Source: DASSUW01 sp963789005 (lineage in GTDB: Bacteria > Actinomycetota > Thermoleophilia > Solirubrobacterales > Solirubrobacteraceae). Taken from it: a stretch of DNA of 64,000 nucleotides. Position numbers and translations under genes: made by a program. Location: positions 553,052 to 617,051 of the forward strand of contig CAWBIZ010000011.1 of assembly GCA_963789005.1 (NCBI GenBank), given 5' to 3'. Positions 1 through 8,074 of this stretch are shown piece after piece (the first letter of the stretch is position 1; the number at the start of each line of letters is the position of its first letter). Below the pieces are notes generated by a model. The model made no database searches. It was not told the origin of the DNA and saw only the letters and a list, made by a program, of their open reading frames with translations.

Positions 1-1239
1 CGCCACGGCCAGCTCGGACTCGAAGACACCGAGCAGGATGAAGAACTCGCCGACGAAGTTGGCCGAGCCGGGCATCGCGAGCGTCGCCAGCGTGACGATC
101 AGGAACAGCGTCGTCAGCACCGGCGCCCGCGAGGCGATGCCGCCCATGTCGCGGATGTCGTCCGACCCCGCGGCGCGCGCCGCCAGCAGCGCGCCGATCA
201 GGAACAGCGGCGCCACCACGAGCCCGTGGTTGACCGCCTGCAGGAGCGCGCCCTGGGCGCCCCGGCCCTCCGGATCCAGAGCGAAGATCCCGAGCGTGAT
301 GAACCCGAGCTGGGCGATCGACGAGTAGCCGAGGATCAGCCGCAGGTTCGTCTGCGTGAACGCCTGCACCGAGCCGTAGACGATCGAGAGCAGCGAGAGC
401 ACGAGCAGGATCAGCTGCCAGTCGTTGACCGCCTCGGGGAACAGCGGCAGCGCGATCCGCAGGAAGCCGTAGGCCGCCACCTTGGAGACCACGCCGGAGA
501 ACACCGCGAGCACCGGGAGCGGCATGTTGCGGTAGGCGTCGGGCATCCAGCCGTGGAAGGGGAAGCTCGGCATCTTGATCAGGAAGGCGAGCGCGAAGGC
601 GGCGAACAGCAGCTTCTGCGTGCCCTCCCCGAGCAGGTTGTCGCGCAGGTAGGCGAGCGAGAAGTTGATCGTCTCGGGCCCCGACGCGGACAGCACCGCC
701 GTGGCCACGGCGGCGGCGAGCATCAGCAGCGAGCCGACGAGCGTGTAGACGACCATCTTGATCGCCGCCGCCACCCGCTCCGGCCCGCCCCACTGGCCGA
801 GCAGGAAGTAGAACGGCACGAGCATGAGGTCGAAGAAGAGGACGAAGAGCGCGAGGTCCTGGGCGACGAACGCGCCCAGCACGGCGGTCTCGGCGATCCC
901 GAAGTGGACGGCGAACAGCTTCGCCCGCACCGGCGGGCGCAGCGCCACCCACACCGCCGAGGCGGCGAACAGCAGCGCGGTCAGCGCGACCAGCCACAGG
1001 TTCAGCCCGTCGATGCCGAGCGTGTAGCGGATCCCCAGCTCGTCGATCCAGGCGTCGTCGGTCAGGTACTGCAGCCCCTGGGCGCCGGCCTCGAAGTCGG
1101 CGACCATGATGATCGCGTAGCCGAGCGGCACCGCCGCGCCGACGACCGCGAACAGCGGCGCCACCGAGCGCGGCGCGACCCCGCCGAGGACCGCCAGCAC
1201 GAGCGGCCAGAAGATCAGGATCGAGAGGTGGATGGTCAT
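1..1239 (-). CDS. nuoM: NADH-quinone oxidoreductase subunit M, partial (3' end outside window)
   Basis: Antiporter-like proton-pumping membrane subunit of complex I. The frame is open from an ATG at 1239 to the window edge (413 codons, against about 500 in full NuoM), so the C-terminus lies beyond base 1. The start reads MTIHLSILIFWPLVL, a first transmembrane segment. The last visible part contains MPGSANFVGEFFILLG, the conserved NuoM/N/L-type helix with the NFVGEF signature. The ATG overlaps the nuoL stop (ATGA), so translation is probably coupled to nuoL. Identity is secure from motif, order and overlap. Confidence 0.93.
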   Translation of the reverse strand, partial: MTIHLSILIFWPLVLAVLGGVAPRSVAPLFAVVGAAVPLGYAIIMVADFEAGAQGLQYLTDDAWIDELGIRYTLGIDGLNLWLVALTALLFAASAVWVALRPPVRAKLFAVHFGIAETAVLGAFVAQDLALFVLFFDLMLVPFYFLLGQWGGPERVAAAIKMVVYTLVGSLLMLAAAVATAVLSASGPETINFSLAYLRDNLLGEGTQKLLFAAFALAFLIKMPSFPFHGWMPDAYRNMPLPVLAVFSGVVSKVAAYGFLRIALPLFPEAVNDWQLILLVLSLLSIVYGSVQAFTQTNLRLILGYSSIAQLGFITLGIFALDPEGRGAQGALLQAVNHGLVVAPLFLIGALLAARAAGSDDIRDMGGIASRAPVLTTLFLIVTLATLAMPGSANFVGEFFILLGVFESELAVA

Positions 1240-3248
1240 GCCGCGATCAGGAAGTAGGCGCCGAGCGACGTGATGCCCATCAGCAGCAGGGCGGCGTAGT
1301 AGCGCAGGTAGCCGGTCTGGACGCGGCGCACGGCCGCCGAGCCCAGGCGCACGAGCCCGCTGGTGCCGCCCACCAAAGCGCCGTCGACGAACGCCCGCTC
1401 GAAGGTGGAGCGCGCGAAGCGGCCGACCCACGACATCGGGCGGACCACGAGCAGGTCGATCGCCTCGTCGAAGTACCACTTGTTGACGAAGACCCGGTGC
1501 AGGGGACCGAACCGCTGCTGCAGCGCGCGCGGCCGCTCCGGCGAGCGCACCCACAGCCCGTACGCGACGAAGATGCCGAACAGCGCGATCGCCGTCCCGA
1601 TCACGAGGCCGATCACCGTCAGCGTCGTTGACGCCTCGAGCTCCTCGTAGAAGCGCGACTCCGCGAACGTCGGCTCGAGGAAGTGGTGCAGCCCCTCGTT
1701 GACGTGCGGGATCTGCACCACGCCGCCGACGATCGCGAGCAGCGCCAGCGAGCCCATGGCGACCTTCATCGGCGCCGCCCACTCGGCGATGTGGTGCTCG
1801 GGGCCGGGGAAGCCGACATCGGTGTCCTCGATCTCGCCGGTCGCCGGGTTCGTCGGGTGCTCGGGGTGGTGCAGGTGGCCGTGCTCGACCTCCTGCGCCT
1901 CCCGCACCGGCTCGCCCCAGAACGCCCGGAAGATCATCCGGAACGTGTAGATCGCGGTCATGAACGAGCCGATGTAGCCGAGCACGCCGAGCACCACGTG
2001 CCAATCCTCGCGCGCGAACATCAGCGCGATGATCTCGTCCTTGGAGAAGAACCCGGAGAACGGCGGGACGCCCGATAGCGCAAGGCCGCCGATCACCATG
2101 CAGCCGAACGTGAACGGCATCGCGCGCCGGAAGCCGCCCATCTTGTCGAGGTCCTGGGTGCCGGCCATGGCGGCGATCAGCGAGCCGGCGGCCATGAAGA
2201 GCAGCGCCTTGAAGAACGCGTGCGTCATCAGGTGGAACATGCCGGCGGCGTAGGCGGCCGACGAGACGGCCATGACCATGTAGCCGATCTGGGACATGGT
2301 CGAGTACGCGATCACCCGCTTGAGGTCGGTGACCACGAGGCCGATCGTGGCGGCGATCAGCAGCGTGGCGCAGCCGAGGATCGCGCCGACGTCGGCGGCC
2401 GCCGGGGCCTGCTCGAACAGCGGGTGCATGCGGGCGATCAGGTACACGCCGGCGGTGACCATGGTCGCGGCGTGGATCAGCGCGGAGACCGGCGTCGGGC
2501 CCTCCATGGCGTCCGGGAGCCAGGTGTGGAGCGGCACCTGGGCGGACTTGGCGAACGCGCCCACGAGCAGCAGCAGGCAGCCGGCCACGAGCTCGCCGTC
2601 GTTGCGGCCGAACGCCGACTCGACCTCCTCGAAGGTCGTCAGGAAGTCGAGCGTGCCCGTGCCGCGGAAGATGAAGTAGGTGCCGAGCACGAGGCCGACG
2701 TCGCCGGCCACGTTGATGACGAACGCCTTGATGCCGGCCTGGGTCGCAGTCCGCCGCCGGTACCAGAACGAGATCAGCAGGTACGACGCCGCGCCGACGA
2801 ACGCCCACCCCACGATCAGCACGAAGAAGTTGGCCGCGAGGACCAGCAGCAGCATGCTGAAGACGAAGAAGTTCAGGTACGCGAAGAACCGCGTGTAGCC
2901 GCGGTCGCCGCCCATGTAGGCGACCGAGTACAGGTGGATCAGCGTCGACACGCCCGAGACCACGAGCATCATCAGCGTGCTCAGCGGGTCGATCAGGATC
3001 GAGACCGTGGCGTCGACGCCGTTCGCGACCCCGTAGTCCCAGCCGACCGCGACCACCTGGCGCTCCTCCTCGCCGAGCGACTCGAGCTCGAAGAACGCGA
3101 GCACGGCGAAGACGAACGAGCCCGCGATCGCGAGCGTGCCGATCCAGCCGTGGGCGCGGGCCGGCAGCAGGCGCCAGGTGAGGCCGATGACGATGCACCC
3201 CGCCAGCGGGAGCGCCAGCACCAGCCACCCGTAGGTCGACAGGCTCAT
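1236..3248 (-). CDS. nuoL: NADH-quinone oxidoreductase subunit L
   Basis: Largest proton-pumping subunit of complex I, about 670 residues with many transmembrane helices, which is normal for NuoL. Conserved antiporter motifs are visible, including HTWLPDAMEGPTPVSALIHAATMV and TDLKRVIAYSTMSQIGYM. Two adjacent starts are possible, GTG at 3251 and ATG at 3248. The ATG is preferred because GGAG lies six bases before it. A His-rich hydrophilic loop (EVEHGHLHHPEHP) follows the antiporter core. It ends in a 4-bp overlap with nuoM and follows nuoK after a 58-bp gap. Confidence 0.96.
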   Translation of the reverse strand: MSLSTYGWLVLALPLAGCIVIGLTWRLLPARAHGWIGTLAIAGSFVFAVLAFFELESLGEEERQVVAVGWDYGVANGVDATVSILIDPLSTLMMLVVSGVSTLIHLYSVAYMGGDRGYTRFFAYLNFFVFSMLLLVLAANFFVLIVGWAFVGAASYLLISFWYRRRTATQAGIKAFVINVAGDVGLVLGTYFIFRGTGTLDFLTTFEEVESAFGRNDGELVAGCLLLLVGAFAKSAQVPLHTWLPDAMEGPTPVSALIHAATMVTAGVYLIARMHPLFEQAPAAADVGAILGCATLLIAATIGLVVTDLKRVIAYSTMSQIGYMVMAVSSAAYAAGMFHLMTHAFFKALLFMAAGSLIAAMAGTQDLDKMGGFRRAMPFTFGCMVIGGLALSGVPPFSGFFSKDEIIALMFAREDWHVVLGVLGYIGSFMTAIYTFRMIFRAFWGEPVREAQEVEHGHLHHPEHPTNPATGEIEDTDVGFPGPEHHIAEWAAPMKVAMGSLALLAIVGGVVQIPHVNEGLHHFLEPTFAESRFYEELEASTTLTVIGLVIGTAIALFGIFVAYGLWVRSPERPRALQQRFGPLHRVFVNKWYFDEAIDLLVVRPMSWVGRFARSTFERAFVDGALVGGTSGLVRLGSAAVRRVQTGYLRYYAALLLMGITSLGAYFLIAA

Positions 3249-3306
3249 CACCAGCTCCGCGTGGTGGTCATCGGACCATGGTCACCTGTCGAGCCGGTTG
3301 GGTTTC

Positions 3307-3606
3307 TCATCCCTGGAGTTCCCTGAGCTCGTCGACGTCGATCGGCAGCCGGCGGCGGAAGATCGCCACGATCAGCCCGAGGCCGATGGCGACCTCGCAG
3401 GCCGCCACGACCATCACGATCAGGGCGAACATCTGCCCCTCCATGTTCCCGTGCGCGCGCGAGAAGCCCACCAGCGCCAGGTTCGCCGCGTTCAGCATCA
3501 GCTCGATGCAGAGCAGGATCACGAGCGGGTTGCGCCGCACCAGCACCCCGCCCGCGCCGATGCAGAAGATCAGCGCGGAGACGACGAGGTACCAGGTCAG
3601 GTTCAT
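3307..3606 (-). CDS. nuoK: NADH-quinone oxidoreductase subunit K
   Basis: Small membrane subunit of complex I, 99 residues as usual, with three hydrophobic helices. The conserved stretch LLCIELMLNAANLALV carries the membrane Glu (in CIELML) that lies on the proton-translocation axis in studied complexes. Its start overlaps the nuoJ stop by 4 bp (3603-3606), so it is translationally coupled to nuoJ. Confidence 0.96.
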   Translation of the reverse strand: MNLTWYLVVSALIFCIGAGGVLVRRNPLVILLCIELMLNAANLALVGFSRAHGNMEGQMFALIVMVVAACEVAIGLGLIVAIFRRRLPIDVDELRELQG

Positions 3607-4223
3607 CGCTTGGGCGGCACGGTCGCCTCGAGCATCGAGCCCACCGCTGCGTCGGGCGCCGTGAGCTCGCGCCGGCGCATCAGCTCGGCGACCGAGATCT
3701 CGTCGGGCTCGCCCAGGCCGGCGCGGCGGCGCGCGAGGATGACGGCGCCGACGGCGGCGATCAGCAGCAGCAGCGACGCGATCTCGAACGCGAGCAGGAA
3801 CTTCGTCAGGAACAGCTCGCCGACCTCGGCCGGCGTGCCGAAGCCGGGCGTCACGCCGGCGCCTTCGGTCTCGAGCGCCGCCAGGCCGGTGCCCACGAGC
3901 GCGATCGTCAGCTCGACGAAGAGGACAAACGCGAACAGGATCGACGCGAACCGCAGCGACGCGCCCCCGGCTGCCCCCAACGGCTCGCCGGAACCGCCCA
4001 CGTAGGCGACGACGAACACGTACAGCACCATCACCGCGCCGGCGTAGACGACGACCTGGGCGGCGGCGACGAACTCGGCGCGCAGGAGCAGGAACAGCGC
4101 GGCCAGCGCGAGCAGATGGCAGACCAGCGCGAGCACCGCGTAGAACGGGTTCCGCAGCGCGACGGTGCCCACCGCGCCCGCTACCGCCCCGATCGCGGCG
4201 ATGAAGAAGATGACTTCCGCCAT
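3603..4223 (-). CDS. nuoJ: NADH-quinone oxidoreductase subunit J
   Basis: Membrane subunit of complex I (206 residues, five predicted helices). The conserved VVYAGAVMVLYVFVV helix (residues about 58-72) is the NuoJ hallmark. Normally nuoJ follows nuoI directly. Here its upstream neighbour is the divergent hydrogenase operon and nuoI sits 23.7 kb away. The gene therefore needs its own promoter. A TAGCAT box at 4241-4236 on the minus strand, 12 bp before the ATG, is a candidate. Confidence 0.95.
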   Translation of the reverse strand: MAEVIFFIAAIGAVAGAVGTVALRNPFYAVLALVCHLLALAALFLLLRAEFVAAAQVVVYAGAVMVLYVFVVAYVGGSGEPLGAAGGASLRFASILFAFVLFVELTIALVGTGLAALETEGAGVTPGFGTPAEVGELFLTKFLLAFEIASLLLLIAAVGAVILARRRAGLGEPDEISVAELMRRRELTAPDAAVGSMLEATVPPKR

Positions 4224-4235
4224 GAGCGAGGCCGG

Positions 4236-4241
4236 ATGCTA
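4236..4241 (-). promoter_or_regulatory. candidate -10 box for nuoJKLM
   Basis: TAGCAT on the minus strand, 12 bp before the nuoJ ATG, would give a leader of only about 5 nt. I see no clear -35. Placement in the divergent gap between nuoJ and hypC makes it the natural promoter position for the displaced nuoJ-M half. Confidence 0.35.
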
Positions 4242-4290
4242 CGAGGTTCTGACCCCGGTTCGCTCCCTGACGGCGCGCCCCTGCGACAGC

Positions 4291-4318
4291 TTGCGGTTTT
4301 CGTCACAAGCGGTAGGTT
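4291..4318 (+). promoter_or_regulatory. candidate promoter of the hydrogenase operon
   Basis: TTGCGG (4291-4296), a 16-bp spacer, then TAGGTT (4313-4318), in the divergent gap upstream of hypC. It is followed by a purine-rich Shine-Dalgarno (GGAGGGAG) before the GTG at 4343. This is the only sizeable non-coding space 5' of the 13.7-kb operon. The match to a sigma-70-type promoter is moderate. Confidence 0.4.
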
Positions 4319-4342
4319 TGCCGGGAGCGGAGGGAGATCGCT

Positions 4343-4624
4343 GTGTGCTTGGCCATCCCTGGCCGGATCGTGGAGGTCATAGACGAGGCGAACCGACTCG
4401 CCACGGTTGAGGTGGCGGGTGTGCGCCGCACCGTCAACATCGGGTTGCTGGACGTCGACGAGGACGGCGGCGCGCAGCTCGGCGACTGGGTCCTGATCCA
4501 CGTCGGCTTCGCGCTCTCGAAGGTCGACGAGGACGAGGCCATCGCCACGTTGCGCCTGCTCGAGAACATGGGCGCCGAGTACGAGCAGGAGCTCGAGGAG
4601 CTGAAGGCGAGCGCGATCGAGTGA
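4343..4624 (+). CDS. hypC: hydrogenase maturation chaperone HypC
   Basis: HypC-family chaperone (93 residues) that carries the Fe(CN)2CO unit from HypD to the hydrogenase large subunit. The N-terminal MCLAIPG is the family signature; Cys2 is the Fe ligand and becomes exposed after Met removal. The start is GTG at 4343, set by the MCLAIPG motif and a strong GGAGGGAG ribosome binding site. First gene of the operon; its end overlaps the next gene by 4 bp (GTGA). Confidence 0.96.
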   Translation: MCLAIPGRIVEVIDEANRLATVEVAGVRRTVNIGLLDVDEDGGAQLGDWVLIHVGFALSKVDEDEAIATLRLLENMGAEYEQELEELKASAIE

Positions 4625-4824
4625 GCGCCTGCGACCCCCACGACGAGCACTGCATCACGTGCGGGGACGTGGCGGTCGAGATGCGCGTCGTCGAGGTCAA
4701 CGACTCGCTCGCGGTCTGCGAGGCCGAGGGCGAGGCGCGCGAGGTCGAGGTCGCGCTGCTCGACGACGTGCGCGAGGGCGACGTCCTGCTCGTCCACGCC
4801 GACGTGGGGCTGGTGAAGCTGTGA
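4621..4824 (+). CDS. second, short HypC-like protein with a CxxC N-terminus
   Basis: 67 residues, GTG start overlapping hypC by 4 bp and itself overlapping hypD by 4 bp. The sequence has an OB-fold-like HypC pattern (VAVEMRVVEV...VALLDDVREGDVLLVHADVGL). Instead of MCLAIPG it begins MSACDPHDEHCITCGD, with three cysteines. From the pattern I assign it to the HypC/HybG/HupF superfamily. Whether it handles iron like HypC or is a separate assembly factor cannot be told. A tandem second HypC-like protein in one operon suggests division of labour with HypC. Confidence 0.8.
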   Translation: MSACDPHDEHCITCGDVAVEMRVVEVNDSLAVCEAEGEAREVEVALLDDVREGDVLLVHADVGLVKL

Positions 4825-5936
4825 GGTTCGTCGACGAGTTCCGCGACGGCGCGCTCGGCCAGAAGGTGGCGGCGCAGATCCTCGGCGTGGTCGAGCCCGG
4901 GCGCCACTACAAGGTGATGGAGGTCTGCGGCGGCCACACCCATTCGATCTATCGCTACGGGGTCGACGACCTGCTGCCGGAGAACGTCGAGCTCGTGCAC
5001 GGCCCGGGCTGCCCGGTGTGCGTGATCCCGATGGGGCGCGTCGACGACGGGATCGCGATCGCGCGCGAGCCGGGCGTGATCTTCACCTGCTTCGGCGACA
5101 TGCTGCGGGTGCCGGGCTCGGACGGCACGCTGCTCGACGCCAAGGCCCGCGGCGCCGACATCCGGATGGTCTACTCGCCGCTCGACGCGCTGCGGATCGC
5201 CAAGGCCGAGCCCGACCGCGAGGTCGTGTTCTTCGCGATCGGGTTCGAGACCACCGCCCCGTCGACCGCGCTCACGCTCATGCGCGCCCGCGCCGAGGGC
5301 GTGACGAACTTCACCTGCATGTGCAACCACGTGACGATCGTGCCGCCGCTGCGGGCGCTGCTCGAGTCACCCGACCTGCGGCTCGACGGCTTCATCGGCC
5401 CCGGCCACGTGTCCACGGTCGTGGGTGCGCGGCCGTTCGAGTTCATCCCCGCCGACTACGGGCGGCCGGTCGTGATCGCCGGCTTCGAGCCGCTCGACAT
5501 CCTGCACGCGATCCACATGATCCTCGCCCAGCTCGGCGAGGGGCGCTGCGAGGTCGAGAACCAGTACACGCGCGTGGTGCCGTACGAGGGCAACCCGGCC
5601 GCGCTGCGCGCGATGGCCGAGGTGTTCGCGCTGCGGCCGCACTTCGAGTGGCGCGGGCTGGGGTTCATCTCGCAATCGGCGCTGCGGCTCTCGGACGCGT
5701 ATGCGGAGCTCGACGCCGAGCGCCGGTTCTCGGTGCCCGGCGTGCGCGTCGCCGACCCCAAGGCGTGTCAGTGCGGCGAGGTGCTCAAGGGCGTCATCAA
5801 GCCGTGGGAGTGCAAGGTGTTCGGCACCGCGTGCACGCCGGAGCACGCGATCGGCACCTGCATGGTCTCGCCGGAGGGCGCCTGCGCGGCGTATTACAAC
5901 TACGGCCGCTTCGCGCGTGAGAAGGAGGTCGTGTGA
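4821..5936 (+). CDS. hypD: hydrogenase maturation protein HypD
   Basis: Scaffold protein (371 residues) on which the Fe(CN)2CO moiety is assembled; acts with HypC and receives cyanide from HypE. Visible family motifs are VCGGHTHSIYRYG, HGPGCPVCV, CFGDMLRVPGS and the C-terminal Cys-rich [4Fe-4S] region (CQCGEVLKG...CTPEHAIGTCMVS). The start is GTG at 4821, which overlaps the preceding gene (GTGA) and gives the normal N-terminus RFVDEFRD. A much longer upstream in-frame extension is only the shadow of hypC2. It ends in a 4-bp overlap with hypE. Confidence 0.97.
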   Translation: MRFVDEFRDGALGQKVAAQILGVVEPGRHYKVMEVCGGHTHSIYRYGVDDLLPENVELVHGPGCPVCVIPMGRVDDGIAIAREPGVIFTCFGDMLRVPGSDGTLLDAKARGADIRMVYSPLDALRIAKAEPDREVVFFAIGFETTAPSTALTLMRARAEGVTNFTCMCNHVTIVPPLRALLESPDLRLDGFIGPGHVSTVVGARPFEFIPADYGRPVVIAGFEPLDILHAIHMILAQLGEGRCEVENQYTRVVPYEGNPAALRAMAEVFALRPHFEWRGLGFISQSALRLSDAYAELDAERRFSVPGVRVADPKACQCGEVLKGVIKPWECKVFGTACTPEHAIGTCMVSPEGACAAYYNYGRFAREKEVV

Positions 5937-6988
5937 CGGTCTCCCAGCGCGAGGAGCGGATCCTCGGGATCATCGAGACCGCGCGCGCGAAGCGCCCGCG
6001 CTTCAAGGACGAGCGGATCACGATGGCCCACGGCGCCGGCGGCAAGGCGACGCAGACGCTGATCGAGGGGCTGCTGGCACCTGCCTTCGGCCTCGACGAG
6101 CTGGCCGACGCCGCGATCGTCGGCGACGGGATCGCGCTCACGACCGACTCGTTCGTGGTCAAGCCGCTGCGCTTCCCGGGCGGCTCGATCGGCGAGCTGG
6201 CGATCAACGGCACGGTCAACGACCTCGCGGTGGCGGGTGCGCGGCCACTGGCTCTGAGCCTGGCCTTGATCCTCGAGGAAGGGCTCGACTCGGCGATTCT
6301 GCGCGAGGAGGTCGCGGCGATGGCGGCGGCGGCGGCCGCCGCCGGCGTGCAGATCGCCAGTGGCGACACCAAGGTCGTCGAGCGCGGCCACGCCGACGGC
6401 ATGTACGTGTGCACGACCGGCGTCGGCCTGCGCGACCCGCGCGCCGAGCTCTCGCCGGGCGCGGTGCGGCCCGGCGACCGTGTGCTCGTGTCGGGCTCGA
6501 TCGGCGAGCACGGCACCGCGATCATGCTCGCCCGCGGCGACCTCGGGCTCGACGCCGACATCGAGTCGGACACGTGCTCGCTGTGGCCCGCCGTGGACGC
6601 GATGCTCGGTCCGGACGTCCACTGCATGCGCGACGCGACGCGCGGCGGCGTGGCGTCGGTGCTGAACGAGATCGCGCGCGCGGCGGGCGTGGCGATCGTG
6701 GTTCGCGAGGGCGACGTCCCCGTCGACCCGGCGGTGGCGGGCGCCGCCGAGCTGCTGGGAATCGACCCCATGTACGTCGCGAACGAGGGCAAGCTGGTGG
6801 CCTTCGTCGCGCCCGAGGCGGCGGACGAGGTGCTGGCCGCGCTGCGCGCCGTCCACGGCTGCGAGCAGGCGGCGGAGATCGGAGAGGTCAGGACCGAGCC
6901 CACGGGCATGGTCCTGGTGGAGACGGCATTCGGAGGGCGGAGGGTCATGGACCAGCTGGTCGGCGACCCCCTGCCCAGGATCTGCTGA
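5933..6988 (+). CDS. hypE: hydrogenase maturation protein HypE (carbamoyl dehydratase)
   Basis: PurM-like ATPase (351 residues) that dehydrates the thiocarbamate on its C-terminal Cys to a thiocyanate, the source of the cyanide ligands. The sequence ends in PRIC, the required C-terminal cysteine. The N-terminal half has the family pattern MAHGAGGKATQTLI and VGDGIALTTDSFVV. About 25 residues precede the usual HypE start. The GTG at 5933 overlaps the hypD stop, which supports this start. Confidence 0.97.
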   Translation: MTVSQREERILGIIETARAKRPRFKDERITMAHGAGGKATQTLIEGLLAPAFGLDELADAAIVGDGIALTTDSFVVKPLRFPGGSIGELAINGTVNDLAVAGARPLALSLALILEEGLDSAILREEVAAMAAAAAAAGVQIASGDTKVVERGHADGMYVCTTGVGLRDPRAELSPGAVRPGDRVLVSGSIGEHGTAIMLARGDLGLDADIESDTCSLWPAVDAMLGPDVHCMRDATRGGVASVLNEIARAAGVAIVVREGDVPVDPAVAGAAELLGIDPMYVANEGKLVAFVAPEAADEVLAALRAVHGCEQAAEIGEVRTEPTGMVLVETAFGGRRVMDQLVGDPLPRIC

Positions 6989-6998
6989 GAGGAGCGCC

Positions 6999-8060
6999 AT
7001 GGCGGCAGTCGAGTTCGCACCGAAGCAGAGCGAGACGGAGGCGATCACGGCCCACGTGATCTGGATGACGACGGGACTGAGCTGCGACGGCGACTCGGTC
7101 GGCATGACGTCGGCGACCAACCCCAGCCTCGAGGACATCATCACCGGGGCGATCCCGGGCATGCCGAAGGTGATCGTGCACAACCCGGTGCTCGCGTTCG
7201 AGCAGGGCGCCGAGTTCATGCAGGCCTGGTACGACGCCGAGGCCGGCAAGCTCGACCCCTTCGTGCTGATCCTCGAGGGCTCCCTGCCGAACGAGAACCT
7301 CAGCGGCGACGGCTACTTCGCGGCGATGGGCGACAACCCCGAGACGGGACAGCCGATCACGACCAGCGAGTGGATCGACCGGCTGGCGCCGAAGGCGGCC
7401 GCGGTCGTGGCGGTGGGCACGTGTGCGACCTACGGCGGCATCCCGGCGATGAAGAACAACCCGACGGGCGCCATGGGCCTGCGCGACCACCTCGGGTGGA
7501 GCTGGAAGTCCAAGGCCGGCATCCCGATCGTCAACATCCCCGGCTGCCCGGCGCAGCCCGACAACATCACCGAGACGCTGATGTACCTCGTGTTCGCGCT
7601 CGCCGGCCGCGCGCCGGTGCCGGAGCTCGACGACGCGGGACGCCCGAAGTGGCTGTTCGAGCGCACCGCGCACGAGAGCTGCAACCGCGCCGCCTTCTAC
7701 GAGTCGGGCAACTTCGCGACCGAGTACGGCTCCGACCACCGGTGCCTCGTCAAGCTCGGCTGCAAGGGCCCCGTGGTCAAGTGCAACGTCCCGCTGCGCG
7801 GCTGGGTCAACGGCATGGGCGGCTGCCCGAACGTGGGCGGCATCTGCATGGCCTGCACGATGCCCGGGTTCCCGGACAAGTACATGCCGTTCATGGACGA
7901 GGACCCGATGGGGAAGGTGTCCTCGAACGTCGCGCGCTTCACCTACGGGCCGCTGCTGCGGCTCGGGCGCAACCTCAACATCAAGCGCAAGTACGACAAG
8001 GAGCCGGAGTGGCGCAAACCGGGCAACCAGCTACTTACCGGCTACCAGAAGCGCTGGTAG
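6999..8060 (+). CDS. hhyS: [NiFe] hydrogenase small subunit, group 1h (high-affinity actinobacterial type)
   Basis: Electron-transferring small subunit (353 residues). The proximal-cluster motif, normally CxxC, reads SCDGDSV: Cys29 and Asp32. Replacement of the second Cys by Asp is a known hallmark of the group 1h/actinobacterial uptake hydrogenases and is linked to oxygen tolerance. Further cluster ligands are visible in VGTCATYGG, PGCPAQPDN, AHESCNR and the Cys-rich C-terminal part (KLGCKGPVVKCN, GGCPNVGGICMACTMPG). No Tat signal is present, which fits the class. An AGGAG site precedes the ATG. It lies 14 bp before hhyL. Confidence 0.95.
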   Translation: MAAVEFAPKQSETEAITAHVIWMTTGLSCDGDSVGMTSATNPSLEDIITGAIPGMPKVIVHNPVLAFEQGAEFMQAWYDAEAGKLDPFVLILEGSLPNENLSGDGYFAAMGDNPETGQPITTSEWIDRLAPKAAAVVAVGTCATYGGIPAMKNNPTGAMGLRDHLGWSWKSKAGIPIVNIPGCPAQPDNITETLMYLVFALAGRAPVPELDDAGRPKWLFERTAHESCNRAAFYESGNFATEYGSDHRCLVKLGCKGPVVKCNVPLRGWVNGMGGCPNVGGICMACTMPGFPDKYMPFMDEDPMGKVSSNVARFTYGPLLRLGRNLNIKRKYDKEPEWRKPGNQLLTGYQKRW

Positions 8061-8074
8061 GAGGGGGATGAGAC

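Noticed and set aside
226..1257. 343-codon plus-strand open frame antisense to nuoM
   Set aside because: Arg/Glu/His-rich low-complexity product typical of antisense frames in very GC-rich DNA; the minus strand carries a clear nuoM.
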